Shown: positions 51,224-60,824 of the stretch, piece after piece
How positions within the stretch are numbered: the first letter of the stretch is position 1
Layout of the letters: every line of letters begins with the position of its first letter
Assembly: GCF_947490405.1 (NCBI RefSeq)
Contig: NZ_CANLGU010000001.1
Span: 682,001 to 746,000 of the forward strand
Reading direction: 5' to 3'
Source of the DNA: an uncultured Algibacter sp.
Lineage (GTDB): Bacteria; Bacteroidota; Bacteroidia; Flavobacteriales; Flavobacteriaceae
DNA length: 64,000 nt
Position numbers and translations under genes: made by a program
Notes under the pieces: generated by a model
The model's database searches: none
What the model saw: only the letters and a program-made list of their open reading frames with translations
What the model was told of the DNA's origin: nothing

Positions 51224-52000
51224 ATGACTCTAGAATATAAAGGCACCAGTATTTTTTACACTGACGATGGTAATGGTGAGCCAATCGTTTTACTTCATGG
51301 TTTTTTAGAAAATATTGCCATGTGGAAACCTTTTTTACCAGAACTTTCAAAAAAAAACCGTGTGATTTGCATTGATTTACTAGGTCATGGAAAAACAGGA
51401 TGCCTAGGTTACATCCACACTATGGAACTTATGGCAGAAACCATTGGAGCTGTCTTAAATCATTTGAATATAGAAAATCCAACACTTGTTGGCCATTCGA
51501 TGGGTGGTTACGTTTCACTCGCTTTCGCTGAAAGAAATCAAGATACATTAAAAGGTTTGTGCCTGCTAAATTCAACTCCGCAAGAAGATAGTCAAGAAAA
51601 AAAACAAAATAGAGATCGGGCGATTATTGCCGTTAAGCAAAATCATAAAACATTTATTAGGATGGCTGTAGCTAATTTATTTAGTACAGAGAATAGAACT
51701 AATTTTAAAACTGAAATAAACGAAACAATTGAGCACGCCTTAAAAACACCACTTCAAGGTATAATTGCTGCTCTTGAAGGCATGAAAATCAGAAAAAATA
51801 GATTAAAATTTTTACAAAACTTATCTACCAAAAAGATGATTATTATTGGTCAAAAAGATCCTGTTTTAAGTTATGAAAATTTAATTTCTATAATTGAACC
51901 TACTAATATTAAAATTATCAAATTACCAGACGGCCACATGAGTCATATAGAAAATAAAGATGAAATCCTACATGAAATAATGTATTTCATCGAAAAATAA
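51224..52000 (+). CDS. Alpha/beta hydrolase
   Basis: 258 residues. Oxyanion region VLLHGFLEN, DLLGHGKTG, the nucleophile elbow GHSMGG (Ser92), acid in GQKDPVLSY and catalytic His in DGHMSHIE. It looks like an esterase or MhpC-type C-C hydrolase; the substrate is unknown. Cytosolic, no signal peptide. The two zinc-ribbon genes follow on the same strand. Confidence 0.88.
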   Translation: MTLEYKGTSIFYTDDGNGEPIVLLHGFLENIAMWKPFLPELSKKNRVICIDLLGHGKTGCLGYIHTMELMAETIGAVLNHLNIENPTLVGHSMGGYVSLAFAERNQDTLKGLCLLNSTPQEDSQEKKQNRDRAIIAVKQNHKTFIRMAVANLFSTENRTNFKTEINETIEHALKTPLQGIIAALEGMKIRKNRLKFLQNLSTKKMIIIGQKDPVLSYENLISIIEPTNIKIIKLPDGHMSHIENKDEILHEIMYFIEK

Positions 52001-52059
52001 TACTTTTTATCGATTTATTGAATTATTTTTTTACTTTTAAGTTCCCAATCGATTAAACC

Positions 52060-52326
52060 ATGAAAAAACCTACTAACAAACCTACTCTTATTCCCAGAAT
52101 GTATTGTAATCTTTTTGGACATGATTTCGAAGTTTCAAAAAAAGTAACATACCATGTTAAAGAATACACTTGCAGACATTGTAAAAAAGAATTAACTACT
52201 AACAGCAATGGTCAACTAATAGAGCTCACTCCTAAATTTAAAGAGATAAATGCAATATTAGAACGGATTCATGCCTCAAGAACTGAACGTTTAAAGAAAA
52301 AAAGCATCGCTTCATCGATTTATTAA
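52060..52326 (+). CDS. Small zinc-ribbon protein (DUF1660-like), paralogue A
   Basis: 88 residues. The motif Cys16-x3-Gly-His21 (YCNLFGHDF) and Cys38-x2-Cys41 (YTCRHCKKEL) form a predicted zinc site like that of DUF1660 proteins, followed by ELTTNSNGQLIELTPKFKEIN and a basic tail. Two further paralogues are in this window: 52401-52661 (adjacent, nearly identical from the CxxC onward) and 58593-58802 (diverged). Function unknown; a nucleic-acid or RNAP-associated role is possible. Confidence 0.75.
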   Translation: MKKPTNKPTLIPRMYCNLFGHDFEVSKKVTYHVKEYTCRHCKKELTTNSNGQLIELTPKFKEINAILERIHASRTERLKKKSIASSIY

Positions 52327-52400
52327 CTCCCTATTAACATTTATTACTTGGTTTTTAATATTTTTAGACGTCTCTCTAAAATTATTAATATGCAAACAAT

Positions 52401-52661
52401 ATGAAAAGCATACATTGTATGGTGTTTGGGCATGAATACAAAGTAACAAGACAAGTTACTTATCATGTTCAGGAGTACACTTGTAAAAACTGCAAAAAAG
52501 AGCTTACTACAAACAGTAACGGAAACCTGATAGAACTCACACCAAAATTTAAAGAGATTAATGATGTTCTTGAGCGAATTCATCATAAACGGCTGGTAAG
52601 AATGAATAAGAGAAAAAAGCTCCGTCAAACTCAAGAAAAAGCTAAATTGATGACTGCTTAA
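52401..52661 (+). CDS. Small zinc-ribbon protein (DUF1660-like), paralogue B
   Basis: 86 residues. Zinc ligands Cys6, His11 (HCMVFGHEY), Cys28 and Cys31 (YTCKNCKKEL). The central part KKELTTNSNGNLIELTPKFKEIN is nearly identical to paralogue A, and the tail is strongly basic. It arose by tandem duplication, with a 74-bp gap. Its stop overlaps the convergent thiL gene by 4 bp. Confidence 0.75.
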   Translation: MKSIHCMVFGHEYKVTRQVTYHVQEYTCKNCKKELTTNSNGNLIELTPKFKEINDVLERIHHKRLVRMNKRKKLRQTQEKAKLMTA

Positions 52662-53704
52662 TCATTGAAATTCTTCCATCCTTGTGCTTTTATCGGTATT
52701 CTTGTTTCTGCTCTAGTTACAAGATGCAACCCTTCTTTTTCCTCCTTAATAAAACCAATAACTGAAAGGTTTGGATTTGCTTTTATTTTTGGAAAATCTT
52801 CTTGAGAGACTGTAAATAGAAGTTCGTAATCTTCGCCACCATTTAAAGCAACTGTTGTACTATCTAAATTAAACTCTTCACAAGTAGAAATAACTTGTGG
52901 GTCTAATGGGATTTTATTTTCATATAAGTCACAACCAACTTTACTCTGGCTACACAAATGCATGATTTCCGAAGACAAACCATCGCTAACATCAATCATA
53001 GCTGTAGGTTTTACATCTAAATCAGCTAATAATTTCACAATATCCTTTCTAGCTTCTGGCTTAAGTTGCCTTTCAACAATATAAGTGTATGGCTCTAAAT
53101 CTGGTTGGCTATTGGGGTTTACTTTGTAAACTTCTTTTTCACGCTCTAGAACTTGTAATCCCATGTAAGCAGCACCTAAATCTCCAGAAACTACTAGTAA
53201 ATCATTTGGTTTTGCACCGTCTCGATACACTTCATTTCCAGGTTTTACCTCTCCAATAGCTGTTACAGAAATAAGCAATCCTTTATTTGAAGATGTCGTA
53301 TCTCCACCAACCACATCAATACCATAAACATGAGCAGCAGTTTCTATTCCAGCATATAAATCTTCTAGAGCCTCTAAAGGAAATCTATTAGAGACCGCAA
53401 TTGACACAGTTACTTGAGTAGCTTCAGCATTCATAGCATAAATATCAGACAAATTTACAATTATCGCTTTATACCCTAAATGCTTCAAAGGCATATAGCT
53501 CAAATCAAAATGAACACCTTCAACTAATAAATCAGTAGATACAACAATACGTTTATCTTCAAAATTTAAAACTGCTGCGTCATCTCCTATTCCCTTAATG
53601 GTTGACTTTTGTTTTATCTCAAAATTCTTAGTCAAATGTTCTATTAAACCAAATTCACCTAAATCACTTAATTGTGTTTTCTGTTGATTTTTATCTTCTA
53701 TCAT
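52658..53704 (-). CDS. thiL: Thiamine-phosphate kinase
   Basis: 348 residues. It phosphorylates thiamine monophosphate to the coenzyme TPP. AIR-synthase-fold motifs: KGIGDDAAVL, VVSTDLLVEGVHFD, VNLSDIYAMNA, DVVGGDTTSS, MIDVSDGLSSEIMHLC, LNGGEDYELLF. The last step of TPP synthesis is thus encoded here, 40 kb from the TPP-riboswitch receptor. No TPP aptamer is seen before it. Confidence 0.95.
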   Translation of the reverse strand: MIEDKNQQKTQLSDLGEFGLIEHLTKNFEIKQKSTIKGIGDDAAVLNFEDKRIVVSTDLLVEGVHFDLSYMPLKHLGYKAIIVNLSDIYAMNAEATQVTVSIAVSNRFPLEALEDLYAGIETAAHVYGIDVVGGDTTSSNKGLLISVTAIGEVKPGNEVYRDGAKPNDLLVVSGDLGAAYMGLQVLEREKEVYKVNPNSQPDLEPYTYIVERQLKPEARKDIVKLLADLDVKPTAMIDVSDGLSSEIMHLCSQSKVGCDLYENKIPLDPQVISTCEEFNLDSTTVALNGGEDYELLFTVSQEDFPKIKANPNLSVIGFIKEEKEGLHLVTRAETRIPIKAQGWKNFND

Positions 53705-53722
53705 GCTACAAAAATAAGAAGC

Positions 53723-53730
53723 TAATTTTG
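53723..53730 (+). promoter_or_regulatory. Candidate -7 box for the MbnP/MbnH operon
   Basis: TAATTTTG matches TAnnTTTG; a second near-match TATCTTTA lies at 53738-53745. Both are in the gap shared with the divergent thiL gene. Confidence 0.45.
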
Positions 53731-53787
53731 TTTTTACTATCTTTATACTAAAACTAAATCTATTTAGTTATTACAATAAATCTTTCT

Positions 53788-55278
53788 ATGAAAATTTCAT
53801 TACACATTCGTGCCTTTTTTTTGGCATGCTCCATTATTTTTCTAGCACAATCCTGTGATGATGAACCTGTTGAAGTCATTCCAGTCATTGATTCCGATAA
53901 TGACGGCATTGAAGAAAATATAGACAACTGTGCTTTTGTTGCTAACGCTGACCAAAACGATATTGATAATGATGGTATTGGAGATGTTTGTGACGATGAT
54001 GATGATAACGATGGTATTCTAGATATAAATGACAATTGTCCTAATAACTCAAATCCAGACCAAGAAGATGAGGATGGTGATGGTATTGGAGATTCTTGTG
54101 ATGATGACTCTATAGATCCAAACGCACCTTTGGCTATCTGTGAAAATGGATTTGCTGGAAATTATCCTTGTAACGATTATGATTTAATGGCACATATTCC
54201 ATTAAATATTTTTGGTGCTACTGAAGGCAATGATTGTTGGGGATGGACCGATATCACTACAGGGAGAGAATATGCACTAATGGCAACAACTGACAATACA
54301 GCTTTTATTGACATTACAAAACCCAATGAGCCTATATACTTAGGGAAATTACCAACTGCTACTACAAGCAGCCCTTGGCGAGATGTTAAAGTATATAAAG
54401 ACCATGCCTTTATTGTTGCCGATTGTAGTTTGGGAAGAGATCCTACTTGTAATGACGACCATGGGATGCAAGTTTTTGACTTAACACGTTTAAGGAATGT
54501 TGCAAACCCTCCAGAAACTTTTAATGCAGACACTCGTTTTACAGGGTTTGGGAAAGCACATAATATTGTGATTAATGAAGATAGTGGATATGCATACATT
54601 GTTGGAGCTAACAGAAGTTCTGCTTTTGGTGGAGGCCCAATATTTATAAATATTCAGGATCCAAAAAATCCAGTTGCTGAAGGAGGCTTTCTTGAAGGCG
54701 GATATTCACATGATGCACAAGTAGTAACTTATAATGGTCCAGATTCTGACTATACAGGTAGAGAAATTTTAATAGGAAGTAACGAAAACGAAGTAGTTAT
54801 TGCTGATGTTACTAACAAAGCAAACCCAACAATAATCTCAACTATTAGTTATGATAATGTTTGGTATGCACACCAAGGCTGGTTTACTGACGATATGAAA
54901 TACTTTATTTTGGGAGATGAAGTTGATGAAATAAGAGTAGGTGCTAACACCAGAACTCTTATTTTTGATTTTACCGATTTAGATAATCCGCTTTATCATT
55001 TTGACTATTTTGGGACAAGTACAGCAATAGATCACAATGGATATGTAAAAGGAAACACTTATTATTTTGCTAGTTATAGAGCTGGTGTGCGTATGCTAAA
55101 TATATCGCAAATAGAATCAAAATCAGCAATAGAAATTGGATTTTTCGACACCTATCCAGCTAATAACGCTACAGAATTTAATGGAGCTTGGAATGTATAT
55201 CCTTATTTTGAAAGTGGTAATATAATAGTTAGTGACATTGATAGAGGTTTATTTATCATCCGCAAAAGTGGCACTTAA
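53788..55278 (+). CDS. Choice-of-anchor B lipoprotein with thrombospondin type 3 repeats
   Basis: 496 residues. The lipoprotein signal ends in AQSC (Cys23). Residues about 34-105 hold Asp-rich type 3 thrombospondin repeats ([42 protein letters not shown]), which bind calcium. The rest is a LVIVD-type beta-propeller, characteristic of choice-of-anchor B proteins ([60 protein letters not shown]). First of four lipoprotein genes in one operon. Surface or outer-membrane location expected. Confidence 0.85.
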   Translation: MKISLHIRAFFLACSIIFLAQSCDDEPVEVIPVIDSDNDGIEENIDNCAFVANADQNDIDNDGIGDVCDDDDDNDGILDINDNCPNNSNPDQEDEDGDGIGDSCDDDSIDPNAPLAICENGFAGNYPCNDYDLMAHIPLNIFGATEGNDCWGWTDITTGREYALMATTDNTAFIDITKPNEPIYLGKLPTATTSSPWRDVKVYKDHAFIVADCSLGRDPTCNDDHGMQVFDLTRLRNVANPPETFNADTRFTGFGKAHNIVINEDSGYAYIVGANRSSAFGGGPIFINIQDPKNPVAEGGFLEGGYSHDAQVVTYNGPDSDYTGREILIGSNENEVVIADVTNKANPTIISTISYDNVWYAHQGWFTDDMKYFILGDEVDEIRVGANTRTLIFDFTDLDNPLYHFDYFGTSTAIDHNGYVKGNTYYFASYRAGVRMLNISQIESKSAIEIGFFDTYPANNATEFNGAWNVYPYFESGNIIVSDIDRGLFIIRKSGT

Positions 55279-55298
55279 ATTTTAAAATATCAATCCAT

Positions 55299-56651
55299 TT
55301 GAAAACCTTTAGAGCCTGCCCCTGTCTCGTATGTCTTTGCCTTATCTTTTTAAATTGTTCTAAAAAAGATGATGACAGGCCCAATACGGCAAAATCAATA
55401 AATGTTGTGTTCTCAAAAGTAATAGGTGGTTCTAAAAATGAAAGTGCAAAATCCATTGTAAATACAACAGATGGTGGTTATGCTATTTTAGGATACACCC
55501 AAAGTATGGATAATGATATTATTGGTAAATCTGATGAATCATTTGATTTTTGGTTGCTTAAATACGACTCAAATGATTTGTTACAATGGCAAAAAACCTA
55601 TGGTGGATCTGATGATGACCGAGGAAATGACATTCAACAAACATCAGATGGCGGATATGTTATTACTGGCTATAGCAAAAGTAATAATGACGATGTTTCT
55701 AAAAATAATGGCGCTCAAGATTACTGGGTTTCTAAGTTAGATAATTCGGGAAATATTATTTGGGAGAAATCTTATGGATTCTTAGGAGCAGACATCTGTA
55801 ATTCTATTATTCAAACAAACGATGGCGGTTTCTTATTAACTGGTGTTTTAGATGTTTCTGCCTCAAACGGAGAAGGCAATAGTAAAAACAGTAAATCAAA
55901 ACTTTTTGCTCGACACGCAGGTGGTGATTACTGGGCAATAAAAATAGATGCATTGGGCGAAAAAGAGTGGAGTAAATTTTTTGGAGGCACTTTTACAGAC
56001 ACACCATACGATGCTATTCAAACTCAAGACAATGGTTATATATTAGTTGGCTCATCTGATAGTGAAGATGTAGATATTTCTAACAACAAAGGTTCTTACG
56101 ACTTTTGGGTCGTAAAAATTTCTGAAACTGGAAAACTTGTTTGGGAAAAATCGTTTGGAGGCTCACAGTTAGATGAAGCTTGGGCCATTACTAAGACAAG
56201 TGAGGGTAATTATATTATAGTAGGAGATACTAGAAGTAATGACTTAGACGTTTCAACAAACCATGGTAATGCAGATTTATGGTGTATTAAAATATCGCCT
56301 TTAGGAGAACTCATTTGGGAAAAGTCTTTTGGAGGAAATAGTTTTGATGTAGCACGTTCTATATCTAAAACTCAAGATGGTGGTTTTATTATTTCTGGAA
56401 GTTCGAGAAGTGTAAATAATAATTTAACCAATAATAATGGACAGAACGACGCGTGGGTTTTAAAAATTAGCAACAATGGTAAACTACTCTGGCAAAATAG
56501 TATAGGAGGCTCAGAAGTTGATTTTGCCTATGATGCCGTAGAACTAAACAATAAAAGCATTATTGTAGTTGGAGATTCCAGCAGCCCAAACATAGATCTT
56601 TCAACTAATAAAGGATTTTCAGATTTACTGATTTTCAAAATAGAACCTTAA
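55299..56651 (+). CDS. Beta-propeller lipoprotein
   Basis: 450 residues from a TTG start; no alternative start preserves the lipoprotein signal MKTFRACPCLVCLCLIFLNC (Cys20). The mature part is six to seven repeats of about 55 residues with the pattern W-x-K/Q-x-[FYL]-GG-x4-[DE]-x-A-x-[DS]-I-x-[KQ]-T-x-D-G-G-[FY]-[IL]-[IL]-x-G-x-[ST], each a propeller blade. Repeats of this kind occur in uncharacterised Bacteroidota surface proteins. Starts 20 nt after the choice-of-anchor B gene and ends 1 nt before the MbnP-like gene. Confidence 0.82.
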   Translation: MKTFRACPCLVCLCLIFLNCSKKDDDRPNTAKSINVVFSKVIGGSKNESAKSIVNTTDGGYAILGYTQSMDNDIIGKSDESFDFWLLKYDSNDLLQWQKTYGGSDDDRGNDIQQTSDGGYVITGYSKSNNDDVSKNNGAQDYWVSKLDNSGNIIWEKSYGFLGADICNSIIQTNDGGFLLTGVLDVSASNGEGNSKNSKSKLFARHAGGDYWAIKIDALGEKEWSKFFGGTFTDTPYDAIQTQDNGYILVGSSDSEDVDISNNKGSYDFWVVKISETGKLVWEKSFGGSQLDEAWAITKTSEGNYIIVGDTRSNDLDVSTNHGNADLWCIKISPLGELIWEKSFGGNSFDVARSISKTQDGGFIISGSSRSVNNNLTNNNGQNDAWVLKISNNGKLLWQNSIGGSEVDFAYDAVELNNKSIIVVGDSSSPNIDLSTNKGFSDLLIFKIEP

Positions 56652-56652
56652 A

Positions 56653-57420
56653 ATGAAAAATATATTCCCAATTTTATTAATTACTCTTTTTACATTAATC
56701 TCTTGTAGTGAAGACAGCGAAAAAAGCACATCGCAAACTAATATATCTTTTAATTTTAATCACACTTGGGATGGTGTATCAGTTACTAATGCAGACTTTA
56801 ATGATATTAAATTCATTAACGAAAATGGCGAACAATTAAGTATAGAATGCCTTCGTTATCTTATTTCGAGAATTACTTTCACTACCAGTAACAATGAAAA
56901 ATTAGTATTGAGCGGTTATAATTTAGTAGATGTAACAAACAACCAGAATTTATCCTTAATATCATCAACCTTTATTCCTCAAGGCACTTATAACGATTTG
57001 TCTTTTACATTTGGCTTTAATAACGAAGATAATAGCGGAAATTACGAAGACTTAAACTCTGCATCTTGGTTTGTTCCTGAAATGCTTGGTGGCGGATACC
57101 ATTACATGCAAATGGATGGTAAATTTATTAATAATGCAGATGAAGAACAGGGTTATAATTATCATGCTATTAGAGCAGCTAACAACCCTGGAGAGAACCC
57201 AACATTTCCTCAAGACACCTTTTTTAATGTGAATCTTGGAGAAGTGACCGTTACAGATAATGCTACTTTTAATATTGAAATGAATATTGCTGAATGGTTT
57301 AAAAGCCCACATAGATGGGATTTGAATATTTTAAATCAAATGCTTATGCCAAATTCTGATGCGCAAATCAAAATGTATGAAAATGGGCAAAATGTATTCA
57401 GTTTAAAATCTGGCGATTAA
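56653..57420 (+). CDS. MbnP-family lipoprotein (copper-binding)
   Basis: 255 residues. The lipoprotein signal ends in LISC (Cys18). The all-beta mature domain fits MbnP: INFNFNHTWDG-type opening, RYLISRITFT, IPQGTYNDLSFTFG, SASWFVPEMLGGGYHYMQMDGKF and a C-terminal NIEMNIAEWF. In MbnP a tryptophan is oxidised to kynurenine by the partner MbnH and the product binds copper. The tryptophan before the GGGYHYMQMDG block is Trp139; other Trps are 39, 215 and 222. The gene is directly followed by a di-haem peroxidase gene, the expected pair. Confidence 0.8.
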   Translation: MKNIFPILLITLFTLISCSEDSEKSTSQTNISFNFNHTWDGVSVTNADFNDIKFINENGEQLSIECLRYLISRITFTTSNNEKLVLSGYNLVDVTNNQNLSLISSTFIPQGTYNDLSFTFGFNNEDNSGNYEDLNSASWFVPEMLGGGYHYMQMDGKFINNADEEQGYNYHAIRAANNPGENPTFPQDTFFNVNLGEVTVTDNATFNIEMNIAEWFKSPHRWDLNILNQMLMPNSDAQIKMYENGQNVFSLKSGD

Positions 57421-57429
57421 AAGGTTGTT

Positions 57430-58497
57430 TTGAGACTTAGCAAACTATTATATATCACATTTCTTATCATCGTTTGTCTTTCTTGCGAAAGCGAAACTGT
57501 TAATACGTATAAGAACACTCCTAGCCCACTTGAAATTCCTATACTTTTTCAAGAAAATATACTTGCTCCTGTTGTTCCTATTGATAATCCGCAAACAGAA
57601 GAAGGTATTGCGCTTGGTAAAAAATTATTTTTCGATCCCATTTTATCTTCAAATAACACACAAGCATGTGCAAATTGTCATGCTCCCGAAAATGCGTTTA
57701 CTGATAGCAGCAGATTTAGTGATGGTGTGGATGGCTTTTTTGGAAATAGGAACTCCATGCCCCTATTTAACTTAGCCTGGAATTACGATGAAAAATTCTT
57801 CTGGGACGGAAATACTTTTAGTTTAGAACATCAAGCACTCGTTCCTGTTACAGACCCTATTGAAATGAACAATACTTGGCGAGATGTTGAACAAAAACTC
57901 AAACAACATACAGAGTACCCAGAACTCTTTGAAAAAGCTTTTGGCACAACAACTATAGATTCGAGTTTAGTTACTAAAGCCATTGCACAATTTGAGCGGA
58001 CTTTAATTTCTGCAAACTCTAAGTTTGACAAGTATTTATTAGGTGAAATTGAGCTAACACCTCAAGAACTAAATGGGTTCAATATATTTATGGATGAAGC
58101 TAGAGGCGATTGTTTTCATTGCCATGGAAGTGATAAGAATCCACTTTGGACAGATAATATTTTTCACAATAATGGTTTAGATGAAACTTTTACAGACTTA
58201 GGATTAGGTGCAATAACTGGTGATCCAGCTGATAATGGAAAGTTTAAATCACCTTCACTCAGAAATTTAGCATTTACAGCGCCATATATGCACGATGGTA
58301 GGTTTGCAACCCTAGAAGATGTTATTAATCATTACAGCGAAGGTTTAAAAAACTCAACTACTATTGACCCTTTGATGAAAAAGGTTTCTCAAGGAGGTGT
58401 TGGATTATCTGAAAATGACAAAGCCGACTTAAAGGCATTTCTATTATCACTATCTGATAGTGAATTTATCACCAATCCTAGTTTTAAAGATGAATAA
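57430..58497 (+). CDS. Di-haem cytochrome c peroxidase/MauG family (MbnH-like)
   Basis: 355 residues from a TTG start; the stop of the MbnP gene lies in frame upstream, so TTG is required for the lipoprotein signal (Cys19). Two c-type haem motifs: CANCH (residues 80-84) and CFHCH (228-232). The ...FLEHQA, QFERTLIS and LRNLAFTAPYMHDGRF blocks are typical of MauG/CCP enzymes. With MbnP 9 nt upstream it probably works as MbnH, oxidising a partner tryptophan, rather than as a plain peroxidase. Lipid-anchored in the outer membrane. Confidence 0.85.
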   Translation: MRLSKLLYITFLIIVCLSCESETVNTYKNTPSPLEIPILFQENILAPVVPIDNPQTEEGIALGKKLFFDPILSSNNTQACANCHAPENAFTDSSRFSDGVDGFFGNRNSMPLFNLAWNYDEKFFWDGNTFSLEHQALVPVTDPIEMNNTWRDVEQKLKQHTEYPELFEKAFGTTTIDSSLVTKAIAQFERTLISANSKFDKYLLGEIELTPQELNGFNIFMDEARGDCFHCHGSDKNPLWTDNIFHNNGLDETFTDLGLGAITGDPADNGKFKSPSLRNLAFTAPYMHDGRFATLEDVINHYSEGLKNSTTIDPLMKKVSQGGVGLSENDKADLKAFLLSLSDSEFITNPSFKDE

Positions 58498-58592
58498 TAC
58501 TACACTAAAAACGTATTTTGTCGAAAATATTATGTATGTTATCTAACATTTTATATTTTTAACCACATTCATTGTATTATCATTTCATTATA

Positions 58593-58802
58593 ATGACAAA
58601 GAAAATAACATCTAACCTATTCTGTTCAACTTACGGACACAATTATTTTCGGTTGAGTAATGCAAACGACAATACTCCCGAATTAATTTGCAAATGTTGT
58701 AAGAGCTATTTCAAATTTGAAAAAGACGGTTCAATTTCTGCTGTTTCTCATAAAGAGAATGAAAGGTTCTCTTCTATACTCTACCGAAAGAGAACAGCTT
58801 AA
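58593..58802 (+). CDS. Small zinc-ribbon protein (DUF1660-like), paralogue C
   Basis: 69 residues from ATG 58593; a start 21 bp upstream would only add a weak hydrophobic stretch. Ligands Cys11, His16 (CSTYGHNYF), Cys33 and Cys36 (ICKCCKSYF) repeat the pattern of the genes at 52060 and 52401. It is diverged and lacks the ELTTNSNG block, but keeps a short basic tail (ILYRKRTA). Single gene between the MbnH gene and the suf operon. Confidence 0.65.
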   Translation: MTKKITSNLFCSTYGHNYFRLSNANDNTPELICKCCKSYFKFEKDGSISAVSHKENERFSSILYRKRTA

Positions 58803-58946
58803 TTCCAACACCTCTGAGTTATCATCTTACTAGAAAATAATTGATTAGGTATTTAAAAATTAGTTGATAATCAATTAATAAGAAAAACCTATAAAACCAT
58901 ATATTAATATAATGTTAGGTTATTCGATATTAACTGACTTATATTG

Positions 58947-58954
58947 TATATTTG
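58947..58954 (+). promoter_or_regulatory. Candidate -7 box for the suf operon
   Basis: TATATTTG matches the consensus perfectly, about 65 nt upstream of the sufA-type ATG. No good -33 TTTG is seen. The flanks show no known Fe-S regulator site. Confidence 0.55.
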
Positions 58955-59019
58955 TCCTCTATTTAGAAACTGTCTTAATAAAACAACAAGGACAACACTA
59001 AATTTAACAGAAAAGTAAT

Positions 59020-59349
59020 ATGATAAAAGTCTCTGATACAGCTAAAAAGAAAGTCGTTGAGCTTATGACCGATGATGGTTATAATGCTACTACAGATTAT
59101 GTTCGAGTAGGTGTAAAAAGTGGAGGCTGCTCTGGTTTGTCTTATGATTTAAAATTTGATAAAGAGCAGCAAGAAGAAGATAAGGTATTTGAAGACAATG
59201 GTGTAAAAATAATTGTTGACAAAAAAAGCTTTTTATACCTCATAGGTACCACTTTAGAATATTCTGGTGGATTAAACGGAACAGGTTTTGTTTTTAATAA
59301 CCCTAATGCCAACCGAACTTGCGGTTGCGGTGAATCATTTTCACTTTAA
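59020..59349 (+). CDS. sufA: Fe-S cluster assembly A-type carrier (SufA/IscA family)
   Basis: 109 residues. The three cluster-ligand cysteines are in place: Cys37 in KSGGCSGL, and Cys101 and Cys103 in TCGCGESF near the C-terminus. It accepts a new cluster from the SufBCD scaffold and passes it to apoproteins. First gene of the suf operon, 14 nt before sufB. Confidence 0.95.
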   Translation: MIKVSDTAKKKVVELMTDDGYNATTDYVRVGVKSGGCSGLSYDLKFDKEQQEEDKVFEDNGVKIIVDKKSFLYLIGTTLEYSGGLNGTGFVFNNPNANRTCGCGESFSL

Positions 59350-59363
59350 AATAAGAAAAAAAT

Positions 59364-60812
59364 ATGTCGAAGTATACAGAAGATGATCTTCGGGAAGAGT
59401 TAAAAACCAAGGAATATGAATATGGTTTTTACACAGATATAGAATCTGAAACTTTTCCTAATGGTTTAAACGAAGACATTGTTCGTGCCATTTCCCAAAA
59501 AAAGGAAGAACCAAAATGGATGACTGAATGGCGTTTGGAAGCATTTCGTGTATGGCAAGAGATGGAAGAACCTGAATGGGCAAACGTACATTACGAAAAA
59601 CCAGATTTTCAAGGTATTTCATACTATTCTGCACCAAACAGTAAACCAAAATATGATAGCATTGATGAAGTAGACCCAGAATTATTGGCCACTTTTGAAA
59701 AGTTAGGTATTTCGCTTGATGAACAGAAAAAACTTGCAGGCGTAGCCATGGATGTTGTGGTAGATTCAGTATCTGTTGCAACAACTTTTAAGAAAACACT
59801 TGCTGAACAAGGTATTATCTTTATGAGTATTTCTGAAGCTATTAAAGAGCATCCAGAACTTGTAAAAAAATATATTGGTACAGTTGTGCCTCAAAAAGAT
59901 AATTTTTATGCAGCTTTAAATTCAGCTGTGTTTAGTGATGGTTCATTCTGTTACATTCCAAAAGGCGTAAGATGCCCTATGGAATTATCAACCTATTTTA
60001 GGATAAATCAAGCAGGAACTGGGCAATTTGAAAGAACATTAGTAATTGCAGACGAAGGGAGCTATGTAAGTTATCTTGAAGGATGTACAGCTCCAAGTCG
60101 TGATGAAAATCAATTACACGCCGCTGTAGTTGAATTGATTGCATTGGATGATGCCGAAATAAAATACTCAACCGTTCAAAACTGGTTTCCAGGAAATGCT
60201 GAAGGTAAAGGTGGTGTATACAATTTTGTAACCAAAAGAGGTCTATGTGAAACCAACGCTAAAATTTCTTGGACACAGGTTGAAACAGGTTCTGCAGTTA
60301 CATGGAAATATCCATCTTGTGTATTAAAAGGAGACAATTCAGTTGGTGAATTTTATTCAATTGCTGTAACTAATAATTATCAACAAGCGGATACAGGAAC
60401 AAAAATGATACACTTGGGTAAAAACACCAAATCAACTATCATTTCTAAAGGTATTTCAGCTGGAAAATCTCAAAACAGTTACAGAGGTTTAGTTCAAATA
60501 AACTCAAGAGCAGAAAACGCACGTAACTTTTCTCAGTGTGATAGTTTATTAATGGGTAATGCATGTGGAGCACATACTTTCCCATATATAGAAGCAAAAA
60601 ACAAAACAGCTAAGATAGAACACGAAGCTACAACTAGTAAAATTGGTGAAGACCAAATTTTCTATTGTAACCAACGTGGTATTGATACAGAAAAAGCAAT
60701 TGCCTTAATAGTAAATGGTTTTAGCAAAGAAGTTTTAAATAAACTACCTATGGAATTTGCTGTTGAAGCTCAAAAACTATTAGAAATAAGTTTAGAAGGT
60801 TCAGTAGGTTAA
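59364..60812 (+). CDS. sufB: Fe-S cluster assembly scaffold protein SufB
   Basis: 482 residues. The core right-handed beta-helix includes [85 protein letters not shown], and the C-terminal [13 protein letters not shown] and [23 protein letters not shown]. It assembles with SufC2D as the nascent cluster scaffold. It is followed by an unusual lipoprotein gene before sufC. Confidence 0.97.
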   Translation: MSKYTEDDLREELKTKEYEYGFYTDIESETFPNGLNEDIVRAISQKKEEPKWMTEWRLEAFRVWQEMEEPEWANVHYEKPDFQGISYYSAPNSKPKYDSIDEVDPELLATFEKLGISLDEQKKLAGVAMDVVVDSVSVATTFKKTLAEQGIIFMSISEAIKEHPELVKKYIGTVVPQKDNFYAALNSAVFSDGSFCYIPKGVRCPMELSTYFRINQAGTGQFERTLVIADEGSYVSYLEGCTAPSRDENQLHAAVVELIALDDAEIKYSTVQNWFPGNAEGKGGVYNFVTKRGLCETNAKISWTQVETGSAVTWKYPSCVLKGDNSVGEFYSIAVTNNYQQADTGTKMIHLGKNTKSTIISKGISAGKSQNSYRGLVQINSRAENARNFSQCDSLLMGNACGAHTFPYIEAKNKTAKIEHEATTSKIGEDQIFYCNQRGIDTEKAIALIVNGFSKEVLNKLPMEFAVEAQKLLEISLEGSVG

Positions 60813-60824
60813 TAATAATTAAAA

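Noticed and set aside
53705-53787. TPP riboswitch before thiL
   Set aside because: The gap has no CTGAGA or ACCTG..GGTAAT blocks; only promoter-like boxes are seen.
53870-54110. Short tandem repeat in the DNA (GATGATGATGATGA)
   Set aside because: It encodes the Asp-rich calcium-binding thrombospondin type 3 repeats and is not an independent DNA element.
54177-54599. Open frame of 140 codons antisense to the choice-of-anchor B gene
   Set aside because: It is a shadow of a well-supported lipoprotein gene and has no start context or domain.
55299-56651. T9SS sorting domain on the propeller lipoprotein
   Set aside because: The C-terminus ends in a propeller blade (LLIFKIEP) and lacks the PNP and LYxV/I..K pattern of T9SS domains.
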